Part shown: piece by piece, positions 34,133 through 46,138 of the stretch | Layout of the letters: the number at the start of each line of letters is the position of its first letter | Position numbering within the stretch: position 1 is the first letter of the stretch | From: Lactuca virosa | Taxonomy: Eukaryota > Streptophyta > Magnoliopsida > Asterales > Asteraceae | Reading direction: 5' to 3' | Assembly: GCA_928212115.1 (NCBI GenBank) | Contig: CAKMRJ010002223.1 | Span: 303,344,008-303,408,007 of the forward strand | Length of the DNA: 64,000 nucleotides | Translations under genes and position numbers: made by a program | Notes under the pieces: model-generated | What the model was told of the DNA's origin: nothing | The model's input: the letters and a program-made list of their open reading frames with translations, nothing else | The model's database searches: none

Positions 34133-35873
34133 ATGGGTCCTAGAAGGGAGGCACCTCTTGGAGTTGCGGGTTTACACCCGTTTTACAATTTTCCCACAAC
34201 GATGTCCCGCGACATCTTAACCCGATGGAACAACAAATTAGGGTGGATCTACAACCGAGAGATTGCAGTTGCTCTTACAATTAATTGGACGCGGTTAAGG
34301 GAAGTCGGGCTCGTGGAAAGGCTGTCCCCATTTTTAACAAAAATATTTATTGGAGATGGGTATTCCTTCACTTGCTCGGGTTGGCTCAACCTATTTCGGA
34401 TCCAAGAACGGGTGTATAAGGAATTCTGTGTTGAGTTTTTCTCAACAGTGACATTCCAGGAGACTGTCCAAGACCCATATTGGCTGCAAGCTTTAGTATT
34501 CCGGTTAGAGGGTGAGTATCGGGAGTGCAGCCTCGTTGAATTCGCTTGGAGGGTTGGTCTATATGATCGACGAGAGGTAATGACTCCCGAATTTGGTATG
34601 TTCTTGAGTGAGGCAGCTAGAGGATACACGGAGGGTGTCACTGGATATGCTTTCTGGCATAATATTGCATCCGGGATTTTTAATTCCGGAGTGTCTCCCG
34701 AGAGTAGTATTCGGTCCCCTATCCACCGCTTACTCCACCGTTTCATCACATTCTCCATCAATCATAGGAGGCATGGAGACAAATTAACAAAGCAAAATCT
34801 ATTCTTCTTATGGTGTATCTTGCAGCCCGGAGTGTGTTGCAACATTCCTTATTTTCTGGCACGTTTTCTGGTCGGGTCTGCAACTAGTTCTCGCCCGGGG
34901 AGCCCTATTTGTGGAGGGCAATTTATTACGCGTTTGGCCCGCTCGTATCATTTGGTTGTCCCTGATATTATTCGTTCCATGACTTGTCTGGATGAGCATG
35001 AGTTTGGCATGGGGTATTTGGAGACCATGCGGAATGAGTTTGGCTTGGAGGGTTGGTCTATATGATCGACGAGAGGCAATGACTCCCGAATTTGGTATGT
35101 TCTTGAGCAAGGCAGCTAGAGGATACACGGAGGGTGTCACTGGATATGCTTTCTGGCATAATATTGCATCCGGGATTTTTAATTCCGGAGTGTCTCCCAA
35201 GAGTAGTATTTGGTCCCCTATCCACCGTTTCATCACATTCTCCATCAATCATAGGAGGCATGGAGACAAAGTAACAAAGCAAAATCTATTCTTCTTATGG
35301 TGTATCTTGCAGCCCGGAGTGTCTTGCAACATTCCTTATTTTCTGGCACGTTTTCTGGCCGGGTCTACAGCTAGTTCTCGCCCGGGGAGCCCTATTTGTA
35401 GAGGGCAATTTATTACGTGTTTGGCCCGCTCGTATCATTTGGTTGTCCCTGATATTATTCGTTCCATGACTTGTGTGGATGAGCATGAGTTTGGCATTGG
35501 GGAATAGTACCTTCAGATGATGAGGGTAAAGAGGGTGATGAGCAGCCTGATACACAACCAGAACAACAACCACAGCCATGACCTAGGAGAAGGAACGTGA
35601 GAGGAAGAGGAGAGAGAGGGCAGCCAATGCATCCACCCGCACCCATGGTAGGAGCACCTTTTGGGAATGATATGGCTGGGTATTTTGACCAGTTATCTTT
35701 GAGTGTCAACTGGATTGGGGGTACCATGGAGAACGTGGTTCAACACCTTAGGGTGGAGCAGCCGCCTCATTTGGGGTATCATTACCCAAATTGCCCGAGG
35801 TGAACGGAGTATCGAGGACATGGAGGCGACGGGGCGGGCACTAGTGGAGCAAACGAGGAGGATGAAGATGATT
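34133..35873 (+). pseudogene. Athila ORF1-like protein with ~500 bp internal tandem duplication
   Basis: Starts MGPRREAPLG two bases after the splice-acceptor-like site. Beyond the part shared with 15098-15970 it retains the central domain: EFGMFLSEAARGYTEG, YAFWHNIASG, SPIHRL..RFITFSI, TKQNLFFLWCILQPG, IPYFLARFL, GGQFITRLARSYHLV. This layout is typical of the Athila ORF-1 family. The segment from about 34544 is repeated from 35044 (offset 500), and the second unit lacks 12 bp. The first frame stops at 35063-35065. The tail (DEQPDTQPEQQ, basic RGRGERGQP, acidic end) lies in another frame with further stops. Non-functional as it stands. Confidence 0.8.
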
Positions 35874-37292
35874 GATCATTTAGTTTTATTTTGTTTATTT
35901 TAGACTTGTTTGGTTTGTTTTTATTTTGTTTTTAAATTTGTTTGGATTGTAAGACTTTAAGATATTATGTTACTTTGCTCTTCTTTGGTTGTTAACTTTC
36001 AGTTTGCTAAGGAGTCTTGGGGAAGGAGTAAGGTCAAGTCAAGAGTCGTGTTCGTTTAAGCGAGTGTCGTTCAAGTTTAGAAGTTGGAAGTCGAAACCCA
36101 CAATTGGAAATAAGTGTGGGGTGGGTCGAGAGAGAGGTTATAGTTAGAAGAATCGTCAAAATACAGTAAATTTAGAAGGGTCTTAATTCGTTAAGATGTT
36201 GAGTGGAGCATATATATTTACAAGGAAGAAGGCAGTTTTAATTCTGGCTTACCCAGGATTCACGTCGTGACCCCATATTTCTCACGTCGTGAGTACGGTT
36301 TCAAGGAAAATCAGAATGCGCTTCAGCGATTTCACGTCGTGAGCCTGTACTCATTCACGTCGTGAGTTGTGAATTTCCACCATATTCATTTCGTTCCACG
36401 GAATTACTACCATTCCTTATGACACTTTTGTGACGATTCGATGGGCTGTTTTCTCTAATATACAATGTGGCGTGTGCTTTCCCACATTGTCTACATGATT
36501 TGGAGGCTTGCACCATTCTTTTTGAAGATTGAAGTTTTGATTGATGGCTGGTTTCGCAAGTTCAAGTCCAAGTTCTTATTTTAAAAAGAGGTCCATATTC
36601 GAGATGCACGTTCTTCCACACTGTTGGAGTTTTGATCACGCCACTATCCCAGGGGAGTCTGTTCCTTTTTCTCCCTTCTCTTAGTTTTTATATTATTTTA
36701 AGCATACAATGAGGGCATTGTATGAAATAAGTGTGGGGTAGGGGGTAGAAAACGTAAATTGCTAGATAATTTGGTAAATTTTAAAATTTTTATTAATTGG
36801 ATCTAGTAGTAATAATTTGAACTGTACTTGCTAGTGGAATGATCCGATAAGAGCTCAAATGTTTAGTTGAGCCGACATACGTTATAATGCATTTGTGGCC
36901 TCCCTTATCAAAGTTGAAGATCAGAAGATCAAAGTTCTAAAGAATCAAAAGTCAAAGATGCCAAAAATCATGAAAGAAGTGAATTCAATGAAGTGAAAGA
37001 TCAAACATTAAAGAAAAGAAGATTGTGAGTATTTAAAGTATGGGGATGGATTCGGAGGGTTGCATAAAATGAGCATTGTTCGAAAGAAGTGGGCGAGTGT
37101 TTATGAAGATTGTGAGTATTTAAAGTATGGGGGGGTCATTTAGGAAAAATTTAGACACAAATGTATGCGTTGAGGTCTTGGCATAATGGCTGAGCTGGAA
37201 TTGGATTGTTCTATGTAATGCTAGTGATGAAGGTTTAAGTTTAAATAAGTAGATTTGCTTGAGGGCAAGCAAAGCCTAAGTGTGGGGTATTT
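35874..37292 (+). other. Element G region between ORF1 and right LTR
   Basis: No gene. Contains TCACGTCGTGA pairs at 36258-36295 and 36329-36367. About 250 bp present in the upstream copy are deleted at 36910, and there is a small local duplication around GATTGTGAGTATTTAAAG at 37021 and 37109. The polypurine tract AAGTGTGGGG lies near 37278. Confidence 0.75.
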
Positions 37293-38631
37293 TGATATTG
37301 CCAAATTTATACATAGTTTTAGGCAATATTGATCTACATTTTATTTAATATTTTGGTTATTTGCATAGAATTATGGTACTTATGAGGATAAAATGTTATG
37401 TGCAGCCAAATAGAAGTATTTTCAAAGAAAGGGACCAGAAGTGACAATACTTGGAACTTTGGGGGACTTGAAGAAAAGGAGAACGAAAAAACACCCAAAA
37501 GACGTGCTCACGACGTGAACAGTTGATGGTTCACGACGTGAGTAGAAAGAGTTAGAAGATAAGCATCCGGGTGAAGGAATCCTTGCCAAATACGCTTATC
37601 TCGAGTTCACGACGTGAGACTTAAATTCTCACGATGTGAACGGTAAATTTAAAGATATTATAAATACCTTTGCCCATTACGATTTGGGGGACTTTTGGCT
37701 GAAGGAAGAGGTCCAGGAGGCTATTTACAGCAGAAGCAAGGTCCTGGAAAAGGGTTTTCAACACCAAAAGAGTAAAAGTTCATAATTAAGTTATTTGTTT
37801 GATCCTTATAGACATGTTTTCTTATTTGAGTTGTGTTTATATGTTAGTTGCTACTATGAGCAGCTGAATCTAGCTACTCTTATCTAGCTAGATGAAGCTT
37901 CAAACTTATGAATAGCATAATTTTATATGGATTTATTTAGTTGGTGAATTGCTTGTGTTTGATTTATTGTTATCTAGCATGCTTATGTTGTTGCTTTAGT
38001 TGCTTAAATTCATGTTATGTGTAGCTTAGTAACCATTAACTGCATGAACTTGATAACCTAGTAATTTAGTGAACATTGAATTGCTAGAGCTAGGATCAAC
38101 CAAAATCTTAGTTAGTAATTGAAGTAATTAACTTTGCTGTGCTAGAGAACATAGATTATGACCATAATTGTGTTTGCATGATAAATCTTACATAGCATAT
38201 TCATAAACATAATTGGTTAGGTGTTTAATTGTGTGTGACCATACATAGTTTTACATGAATTAATTAACTATTGGTAAATTTAGACCTAAATTACTAATAT
38301 AATAATAACTAACTTAATAATCCATAATTATTAGCTAGCCATAAGGACGAAGTGGATTCGAACTAGATAAGAGTGTCTTTTAATTATTGATTGAATTTGA
38401 GTTAAGTTAGTCTGATCTTGCAAAATCAGATAAAAACCCTTTTTAGCTTGTTAATAATTAGATTAATTTAGTAGTAAATAAATTAATTAATAACACCGTT
38501 CCCTGTGATCGACACCCGACTTACCTAAGCTATACTGTAATCTGACTAGGTACACTGCCTACAAGTGCATAGTTAGTCTAAGTTTGTTAGGTTATAAATA
38601 TTAAAATTAGTGGGTACTTCCGTGCACATCA
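37293..38631 (+). mobile_element. Athila-like element G, right LTR
   Basis: 1339 bp, same length as the left LTR and nearly identical. Its end abuts ATGGACCCG of element H. The other H copy shows this site intact (CGACATATGGACCCG near 45615), so G inserted into an H element there. Confidence 0.9.
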
Positions 38632-39791
38632 ATGGACCCGATCGGTTTGGTCAAAAGGTCGTTGGAGCCATAGTGGCAAGATAATTAATGGCAACTATTG
38701 ACAGATGAGGATTTCGTTTGAAAGTCACTTAGGGCGACTGTATGGGAGCCTTTGGCTCAGTAACCAGGTGGGAACTAGGTACTCCAGACGACGGACAGAC
38801 GAACTGAGACCAGGAAAGTCTCGGTGGATTTTGGAAAGCAGCCAGGAGGCAGCATATTGTTTTAGGCAGTTCAGTGTTACAGTCAGTTCAGTGTTACAGG
38901 CACTTCAGTGTTTTAGGCAGTTAAGTGTTTCAGGCAGTTCAGTGTTTCAGGCAGAGCAGCGTTTCAGGCAGAGCAGCGTTTCAGGCAGTATTGGTGCTTT
39001 TAGGATTCCATGTACGGACGGAGTAACTTAGTGATTGGGAAGCGATAAGTCACTCGCAGTGGGATTAAATAATCTCAGAGTAGTTGATTTGACTCTGTTG
39101 CACAACTCTCGTATGAGTCTAACCGTTGCAGGGATGAATCTTCTACTCGAAGGATTATCTGATCTTTCTGTCAGGTGTATGTGTTTTGTAGCCGTTTATG
39201 GACAGTGACTTGTTTCCTTTTCAGCAGAAGCGTGAGGCATGACAGTTCAGTCTGAGAGGTCTGACAGGGAGCCAGACCACTGAGACCTTAGGGTTCGGAC
39301 TCCAGGGAAAGTAGGATTGGTTTTACTTAAGAGATCAAGGATTCATTCTTCACTGAGTTTGAAGAATAACTCTAAGAATGGTTTTAGTAGTTCAGAATAG
39401 GCTGATATATGAATAGAGTTAGAAGGGTTGTGATTGTTTCGCTAGCAGTTTGGGGAAATTAACGGATAGTTGTTTCAAGTCGTTTCAGCACGGGCGAGCT
39501 GTTGGGAAGTCAGGTTACGATAAGTTTCAGGTCTCAGAAGGTAGAAGTAGCCTTCAAGGGTTGAAGGTTCGAGTGATATATCCTGGATAGAAGTTTCGGT
39601 GGCCTTAGGAAGGTTATTGGTCGCGCGGGTGCTGGGTGTACCCTCAAGATGGCAAGTGTCAATGCTCTTAAGAAACGTTAGTTGGTTCATGACAAATCTA
39701 GGGAGCCGCGGGCTTATAGCGCGAGTCATTTTTTGGGATAGGTGATTGTGGTAGACTTCGAGGACGAAGTCCAAGATAAGTGGGGGAGAGT
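38632..39791 (+). mobile_element. Element H, upstream 3' internal fragment
   Basis: Matches 45618-46138 plus 53871-54443. No coding capacity. It holds an ~18-bp minisatellite (GGCAGTTCAGTGTTTCA type, 38871-38985) and a polypurine tract AAGTGGGGGAGAG ending at 39790. The matching upstream part of this H copy is beyond element G and not in the window. Confidence 0.85.
38871..38985. repeat. ~18-bp minisatellite
   Basis: About seven imperfect copies of GGCAGTTCAGTGTTTCA. The sister copy at about 45845-45905 has only three to four units. Confidence 0.85.
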
Positions 39792-42036
39792 TGTAATGCC
39801 CGGTTTCTAGTAGGTATTTTAAAAAAGAATTCTCATTTTGCAAAGGGACTAGACGAGTTGGAGGCCCCAAACTCATCGAGTAGAAATGGGAATAAGTTTG
39901 GACGCGGGTTAAGAAACCTACTCGACGAGTTAGAGCTGGAAAAAGAAACCCTAATTTCGGGGTTTTGCACCCTATTTAAGCATCCTATTCTCCACTTGTT
40001 GGCCTCATTTGCTGCCTCAATCGTCATAAACCCTAGCTAAGAAACCCTAATCCACCCTTGTGTGTTTTGGAGCCATTATTGTGTGTTCTTGGTGATTTTG
40101 AAGCTTGAGTAGGAAGGAGAAGCTTGAGGATTCAAGAGGAAGTCAGTAGATCCAGAGTTCAAGCTACATTTCGGACTCATTTGAGGTAGAAAGCTTATAC
40201 ATTGGCTTTCTATCACTTAGATCCTCATTTAGGATAGTATGTTGTCACTTTTGGGCCATTTTGAAGTCATTGTCGGGATTTGAGTGTATTATGGAGTTGT
40301 GACTTCAGATCTAGGCACATATGAGCTCATGAAGCTCAAAGTTGCCAACTCTATTAGTCAATGGCCTTTCTACATGCGCTAGATCTCCTTTATAGCTTGG
40401 TTTTTGGTGCTTCTAGCTCATAACACCATGCATGGGCGTAAAGTTAGCAACTTTACATGTTATACTAGCCCTAGGGAACCAGATCTATGATTTAGAAGCA
40501 TTGGATTCGATTAGAATCAACTGCATGAATGAGGACTAAGAGAAACTCGACGAGTTGAATCATGATTCCCTACTTTTCTGACTCTGAAGCAAACCCAATG
40601 AGTCTAGGAGATTAATCAGTGAGTGGTTAAGGTTCTCCGAGTTTTTAAGATTGAGGAACTCGTCGAGTTCAAGGAAGAACTTGACGAGTTGTTCTGGTTT
40701 GTCCCGACTCTGTTTGAAGGAGAACTCGACGAGTCCAAGGAGGAACTCGGCGAATTGTGAGTAAAATGTCCCGACTCTGTTTGAAGGGGAACTCGACGAG
40801 TTTATGAAAGAACTCGACGAGTAGGATCGAGATTTTCTAGAGTTTCATAGATCAGGAATTCAACGAGTTGATGGACCAACTCGGCGAGTTGAGTCAACCA
40901 GAATGTTAACTTTGACGTTGACTTTGACCAAGGTTGACCCTTAGAGGGTTATGAAGTTCAGATTGGATGCTAGAGGGTAGTCTCATGTAAGGGTTGGGGC
41001 CCAATTTGGAAAATTGGGCCAATAGTGGGCCATTAGTGGGCTCTTATGGATTTTGGAGTTTTAGACTTGATTGGTTTTGAACTTGGGCCTTAGTTAAGTA
41101 TCTTGTGGGCCAGGGGTAAAATGGTTATTTTACCCAAGTAAGGATTATGGACCATGGTTTGGAACCCAATTGCTAATTGGGTGATGTTTTGGTATTGATA
41201 GCCCAGGGAGTTTCCAGGACAACAACTGAGGATTTCTTACAATGAACTTCAGCAGTATGAGGTGAGTTACCTTCCAGTAGAAGTGGGTCTAAGGCCACAA
41301 TGTAGGGCCACTAGTAGGAGTTGTTTGTTAGATGATTGTCTTTGTGATAATTGTCTGGTATGCCACTATATGCTATGTCTTATGTGCTAGTATGGTATGA
41401 TGTCCTGTGATAGTGGTAGTAGGGGGAATAGTCCATGTATTCGGTCGAAAGGAACAAAGGGGTAGGTCGGGCACCCCGGTATGCCTGACAGTATGTTTAT
41501 GTTATGTTATTACGTGGTAGTGGTAGGGGTGAAATAGTCCCCGTAACCGGTTGAGATGCACCGGAGGGTAGGTCGGGCACCCAGATATGCCTGACATGGG
41601 ATAGGCCGGGCACCCCGGTATGCCTGACAGTGGGGTAGGTTGAGCAACCCGGTATGCTCAGCAGGGTAGGTCGGGCACCCAGATATGCCTGACATGGGGT
41701 AGGTCGGGCACCCCGGTATGCCTATCAGTATGTTATTTGTATGGTATGTGGTATGATGGGGGAACTCACTAAGCTTCGTGCTTACGGTTTACAGTTTTGG
41801 CTTAAGGTATTTCTTCTTCGAGAGGAAAGGAGCCGGCTTGATGGCAGCGCATCACATTATGTTTTCCGCACATAAGATCTTTGGGATTACACTCTGATAT
41901 TATTTTATAATAACATGTCTTGATTATTGGCACTTTGGTTTTGACACGAGATGTTATTATGGATGTTTCTTATACTGTTGGTTTTAGAATAGCTTAATTA
42001 AAATGAAATTTTTGGTCTTGAATTTTGGGATGTTAC
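39792..42036 (+). mobile_element. Element H, left LTR
   Basis: 2245 bp, TGTAATGCCC...GATGTTACA, chromovirus (Tekay/Del-like) ends. TATTTAAG promoter at about 39973. Ten or so ACTCGNCGAGT palindromes, mostly in pairs, at 39850-39935 and 40540-40890. A ~33-bp tandem repeat (GGTAGGTCGGGCACCC unit) at about 41455-41725. Relative to the right LTR it has lost one member of two palindrome pairs. Confidence 0.9.
41455..41725. repeat. GGTAGGTCGGGCACCC tandem repeat in H LTR
   Basis: Five to six units of roughly 33-36 bp (GGCACCCAGATATGCCTGAC core), also present in the right LTR at about 55950-56225 with a similar count. Confidence 0.88.
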
Positions 42037-42040
42037 AAGT

Positions 42041-42053
42041 TGGTATCAGAGCC
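42041..42053 (+). promoter_or_regulatory. Primer binding site of element H (tRNA-iMet type)
   Basis: TGGTATCAGAGCC four bases after the LTR. Confidence 0.88.
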
Positions 42054-43064
42054 TTGGTTTGAGGGATTCACACACGCTCTCGGGTGTGTCTGGACTCAAA
42101 CTAAGGACTTGGTATGAAAATTTTCAAAAGAAAATCATTTTTATAAAAAGAATTTTTAAAAGAGAAGAGAGAACTTTGAAAAGAACAAGGTGTGTGATGC
42201 GTACAATCGGCCTAGCTCAAGTAAGTTTTCCCCAAGATACCCATACATGTTATGTTATGTTATGTTATGATATAAATTGAGAATATGTGAATTGCATGCT
42301 AGATTAGGGCTAAGGATCTAGGAAGGATGCCTTATATGCCTATTGTATGTGCTTGTAGACCTGCATGCTAGTACTGACCAGTCAGTGATAGGATGGCCTA
42401 TTTAGGTTATGCCTGATTGCATGAGTCTTAGAATCTCATGCCAGTATAGATCCCTGATAATAGAATAGAATGGTTTGATTAGAGTATGTTGGTTAGATTT
42501 TTCCATTGTCTGAATGCTGCTTGCTTTGTGCTTTGTGGGACGCTTAGCAATGTGAGCTAGCTACTAAGTGAATATGCTAAGTCACATGTGGCACAGGATG
42601 GATAATCTCAGAGTGATGGACTTGGCCTATTGCATAGCTCTCGTCTGATTCCAACCGTTCTAGGATTGAGTATTTTACTCGAAGGATTATATGATCTCTG
42701 TTGCATGTGACTATATTCACGAGGTAGCTACTAGACATTACTGGGAATCTTTCAGCAGTTGAGGACTGGGTGGGTTCTAGAACCTAGGAGAGCCTAGGAT
42801 ATGTATCAGTGGGTTAGTAGTGAGGTTTTGTGAGACTTGGGTGCATCAGTTTAAGGAAGTGACTTGGAGGATTCGGGAGGATTGTTGCCGAAAGTATGGA
42901 TAGGTGTGAAAGGTAGTATTGGGCCCGTACTACTGAAAGCACATGATCCATACTCAAATCGGTGAGAGTCTTGGAGAATCTGAGAAGCTTCGCACGGGTG
43001 GGGGGGGGGGGGGGGTACTTGAGTACGTCTTGACCAGTGGTTATGATGGTTTTTCAGTTTGTAG
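42054..43064 (+). other. Element H leader
   Basis: No gene. Around 42600-42720 a ~110-bp stretch (GATAATCTCAGAG..TACTCGAAGGATTAT) is a diverged copy of a segment in the 3' region of H (39065-39180 and 45985-46095). A poly-G run lies at about 42999-43015. Confidence 0.65.
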
Positions 43065-43979
43065 ATGAGCACTCAGGGAGATGGTTCTGGTTCAAGATTA
43101 GGTCTCGGCTTAGGTGGTGAGCCAATCGAGGGAAGGACTACCAAGATTTTGAGTTCGCGTTGGATTGAGGAAATGGAAGGTGTCTTCCGCACTAGTCCCT
43201 TCCCCATAGGAGCCAAGGTTCGGTTCACCTTGGATCTCCTGTATCAGACGACAAGGAGCTGCTGGGAATTGATTGCGCGATCTATTGCGCTTTCTGAGTT
43301 GGAGACTATGTCTTGGGAGGAGTTTGTGACCCGGTTCGGGGCAGAGGGTGTTCCAGTTGTTGTAGTTCAGCCGCTGGCAAGTGAGTTAGTGAGCGTGACA
43401 GGGTGTCAGACCCTGAAGGATATGACTTCCAGAGTCCGAGGATGCGAGATCGATTTGGAGCACCTTGGGAAGAGAGGGTCCTGCCAGGTGCGTATAGTAG
43501 AGGGTCCCGGAAAGAGACCTAAGACTTCTGATCATCGGGTGAAGGGCCAGCAGGGCCGCAGTCAGTGCAGCACGTGCGGGAAAGTGCACAGGGGAGTTTG
43601 TCGCTCCAAGGGTTTAGGCTGCTACAAGTATAACGAGGTTGGTCATGTCAGCAGAGATTGTTCTCAGGGGGCAAGCCCATTATTTTTTCACTACGATCAG
43701 GCGGGCCACAAGAAGGCCGACTGTACGAGCAGGAGGGCAGGAGCCCTAACAGATAGGAGTCAGGCCCTGCAGTGTCAGACAGGAGAAGTCAGGACTCCAG
43801 CAGGCGATGTTGCGGGTATGTATCTTTGCCTTCTTTTAGTCTTATCGGCACATTGTTGTGAGAATTTTGCTTTAGTTTGGAATATTGTAGCGAGTTGGGT
43901 AATTGTATCCCTGATTTATTTCTTTGCTCCTATTGGGTTACATCTTCAAATATTGTCATATGTCATTTGCATACCGTGA
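43065..43979 (+). pseudogene. Chromovirus-type Gag of element H, shortened
   Basis: Starts MSTQGDGSGS. The capsid-like region (RWIEEMEGVFRTSPFP..KVRFTLDLL, CWELIARS, MSWEEFVTRFGAE) matches Tekay/Del Gag. It then jumps in frame to LVSVTGCQTLKDMTSR..EIDLEH, so the middle of the capsid domain is deleted. A zinc knuckle CX2CX3HX3C (CSTCGKVHRGVC) is intact. The next one reads CYKYNEVGHVSRDC with its second Cys changed to Tyr, and a third (FFHYDQAGHKKADC) has lost both leading Cys. The last ~70 residues are unrelated and hydrophobic, probably past a rearrangement. No protease, RT or integrase follows. Confidence 0.8.
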
Positions 43980-44830
43980 ATTACTGAGTAGTTAGTAAAA
44001 GGTCGTTCCCCTTTTGCTGGATCGGGGTGTTCGGTGTTCTCTCGGTTCGTAGTGGAGATCGGTCAGGGGTACTATGTGGATGGCCCGTGGTTAGTCTCAT
44101 CAAGCTAGTCCACTCGTATCGATGGGATATAGTGGTTTTATTATCTGTTCGGTTATGAACGACATTTGCCTAAGAGAGAACTTTGGAATTTATGGCACTA
44201 CAGTTGCTAGGGAAGGACTGGTATCATGAAGATGGTGGTGTCAGTTGCGGGTGTTAGATGCATAAGTGTTTGGTCATTGGATGTTCAAGAGAATTGTATT
44301 TTCGTGTGGGTCGTGTTTGATTAGGGTTTAGTGGTTCTGCGAGGATTCGTCAGTCGGAGTAAAGGTTAAGGTTTCTAGTCGCCAACATGGGAGGTGGATC
44401 GAGGTGCCGGACTGGACCAGATTTCAAGAGTACTCTTCAAGATTTCAGAGGATGGGCGATCTTAGGATTTGGCTGGTAATTGATCGTTAGCGTTGGTAAC
44501 CACAGGTCGTCAACAGAGGATTATTAGAAAGCCGGAAGGATTGGGAATCCTTCAATTCTCACGTGTCGGGAAGGCTTAGTTGAATCTAAGTGATGGAGAA
44601 TCAATCAGGTATCCAGGAGCAGGGATAGGTGTGAAACTAGGATGACTTTTGCATCCCCGCTAGGTAGAAAGACGGTCGAGTGACCGTCTAGCTTGAGGAT
44701 TGTGGGATTTGGGAGTTCGGAAAACGTTCCAACATTTGGTCCACGTTTTCCCTTGTTATCGGATAGCAGGCCTCGGGAAACAGATCAGGGATTTCAGTCA
44801 GGACATGAGTTCAGCTTTGGATATTAGATC

Positions 44831-44883
<53 letters not shown>

Positions 44884-44886
44884 ATA

Positions 44887-44935
<49 letters not shown>
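44831..44935. repeat. (AT)n microsatellite in element H
   Basis: About 105 bp of AT dinucleotides with two small interruptions. Confidence 0.95.
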
Positions 44936-44937
<2 letters not shown>

Positions 44938-45002
44938 TCGACTTTGGGTGTGTTCGGATTAGTAATCAGCAAAAAGACCATGGTCAGCGGTTAAGTTAGC
45001 AT

Positions 45003-45365
45003 GAAAAGTGTTATAAGACTACGGGTGTAGTCGTAGCATTCACTAGCAGTCAGTCAGCGTGGAAGTGTTGTAAGTCTGCGGGTGTAGCCATAGCATTCAC
45101 AAGGTTGTCAGATAGTGATAGAAGTGTTGTAAGTCTGCAGGTGTAGCCGTAGCATTCACAAGGTTGTCAGATAGTGATAGAAGTGTTGTAGGTCTGCGAG
45201 TGTAGTTGTAGCATTCACAAGGTTGTCAAATAGTGATAGAAGTGTTGCAAGTCTGCGGGTGTAGCCGTAGCATTCACAAGGTCGTCAGATAGCGTTAGAG
45301 TGTTGTAAACCTGCGGAGGTAGTCGTAGCTTTCACTAGGTTAGTAGATAGTATGGAAGTGATGAT
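45003..45365. repeat. 59-bp minisatellite in element H
   Basis: About six tandem units starting AAGTGTTGTAAGTCTGCGGG and containing TGTAGCCGTAGCATTCAC. The central units are almost identical and the edge units diverged. Confidence 0.9.
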
Positions 45366-46133
45366 AGATCACAGGATGAACCATAGCACCCACCAGTTCC
45401 GGTACAGCAGTGAGGGCGTGGCAAACCCACATATTAGTTTACAGATTTTCCCAGATGAATTAGACCTGGTTGAGCCAGTGACTAGACCGTAAGGACACCA
45501 TTGCAGTCATGGGAGCAAGGAAACATTGGACCGTATAAGGTCGTTTGTGATATAAGGCTATCTTTGGTCATATAGCATTCACTTTTAGCTTGGATTTGGT
45601 GACGTCAGGATTCGACATATGGACCCGATCGGTTGGGTCAGAAGGTCGTTGGAGCCATAGTGGCAAGATAACTAATGGCAACTATTGACAGATGAAGATT
45701 TCGTTCGAAAGTCGCTTAGGGCAACTGTATGGGAGCCTTTGGCTCAGTAACCAGGTGGGAACTCGGTACTTCACACGACGGGCAGACGAACTGAGACCAG
45801 GAAGGTCTCGGTGGATTTTAGAAAGCAACCAGGAGGCAGCATACTGTTTCTGACAGTTCAGTGTTACAGGCAGTTCAGTGTTTCAGACAGAGCAGCGTTT
45901 CGGGCAATATTGGTGCTTTTAGGATTCCATGTACAAACGGAGTAACTGAGTGATTGGGAAGTGATAAGTCACTCACAGTGGGATTAAATAATCTCAGAGT
46001 AGTTGATTTGACTCTGGTGCGCAGCTCTCGTATGAGTCTAACCGTTGCAGGGATGAATCTTCTACTCGAAGGATTATCTGATCCTTCTGTCAGGCGTATG
46101 TGTTCTGTAGCCGTTTATGGACAGTGACTTGTT

Positions 46134-46138
46134 TCCTT
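46134..46138. repeat. Target site duplication of element D (left)
   Basis: TCCTT, matched by TCCTT at 53866-53870. The empty site is preserved in the upstream H copy (TGTTTCCTTTTCAGCAG near 39210). Confidence 0.96.

Larger units (their letters stand above)
43980..46138 (+). other. Element H noncoding region (first part, up to element D)
   Basis: No recognisable pol. Contains a long AT microsatellite (44831-44935), a 59-bp minisatellite (45003-45365), then sequence matching 38632-39200. An ORF around 44700-44999 is only the translated AT run. Element D splits the region at 46138. Confidence 0.7.

Noticed and set aside
34249..35579. Antisense ORFs of 94-170 codons
   Set aside because: Antisense shadows of duplicated ORF1; they repeat because the sense sequence repeats.
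40540..40890. CRISPR-like look of regularly spaced short palindromes
   Set aside because: Repeats are degenerate, spacers are short and similar, and the context is a plant LTR.
44700..44999. ORF of 99 codons with a long Tyr-Ile run
   Set aside because: It is the translation of an AT microsatellite, not a gene.
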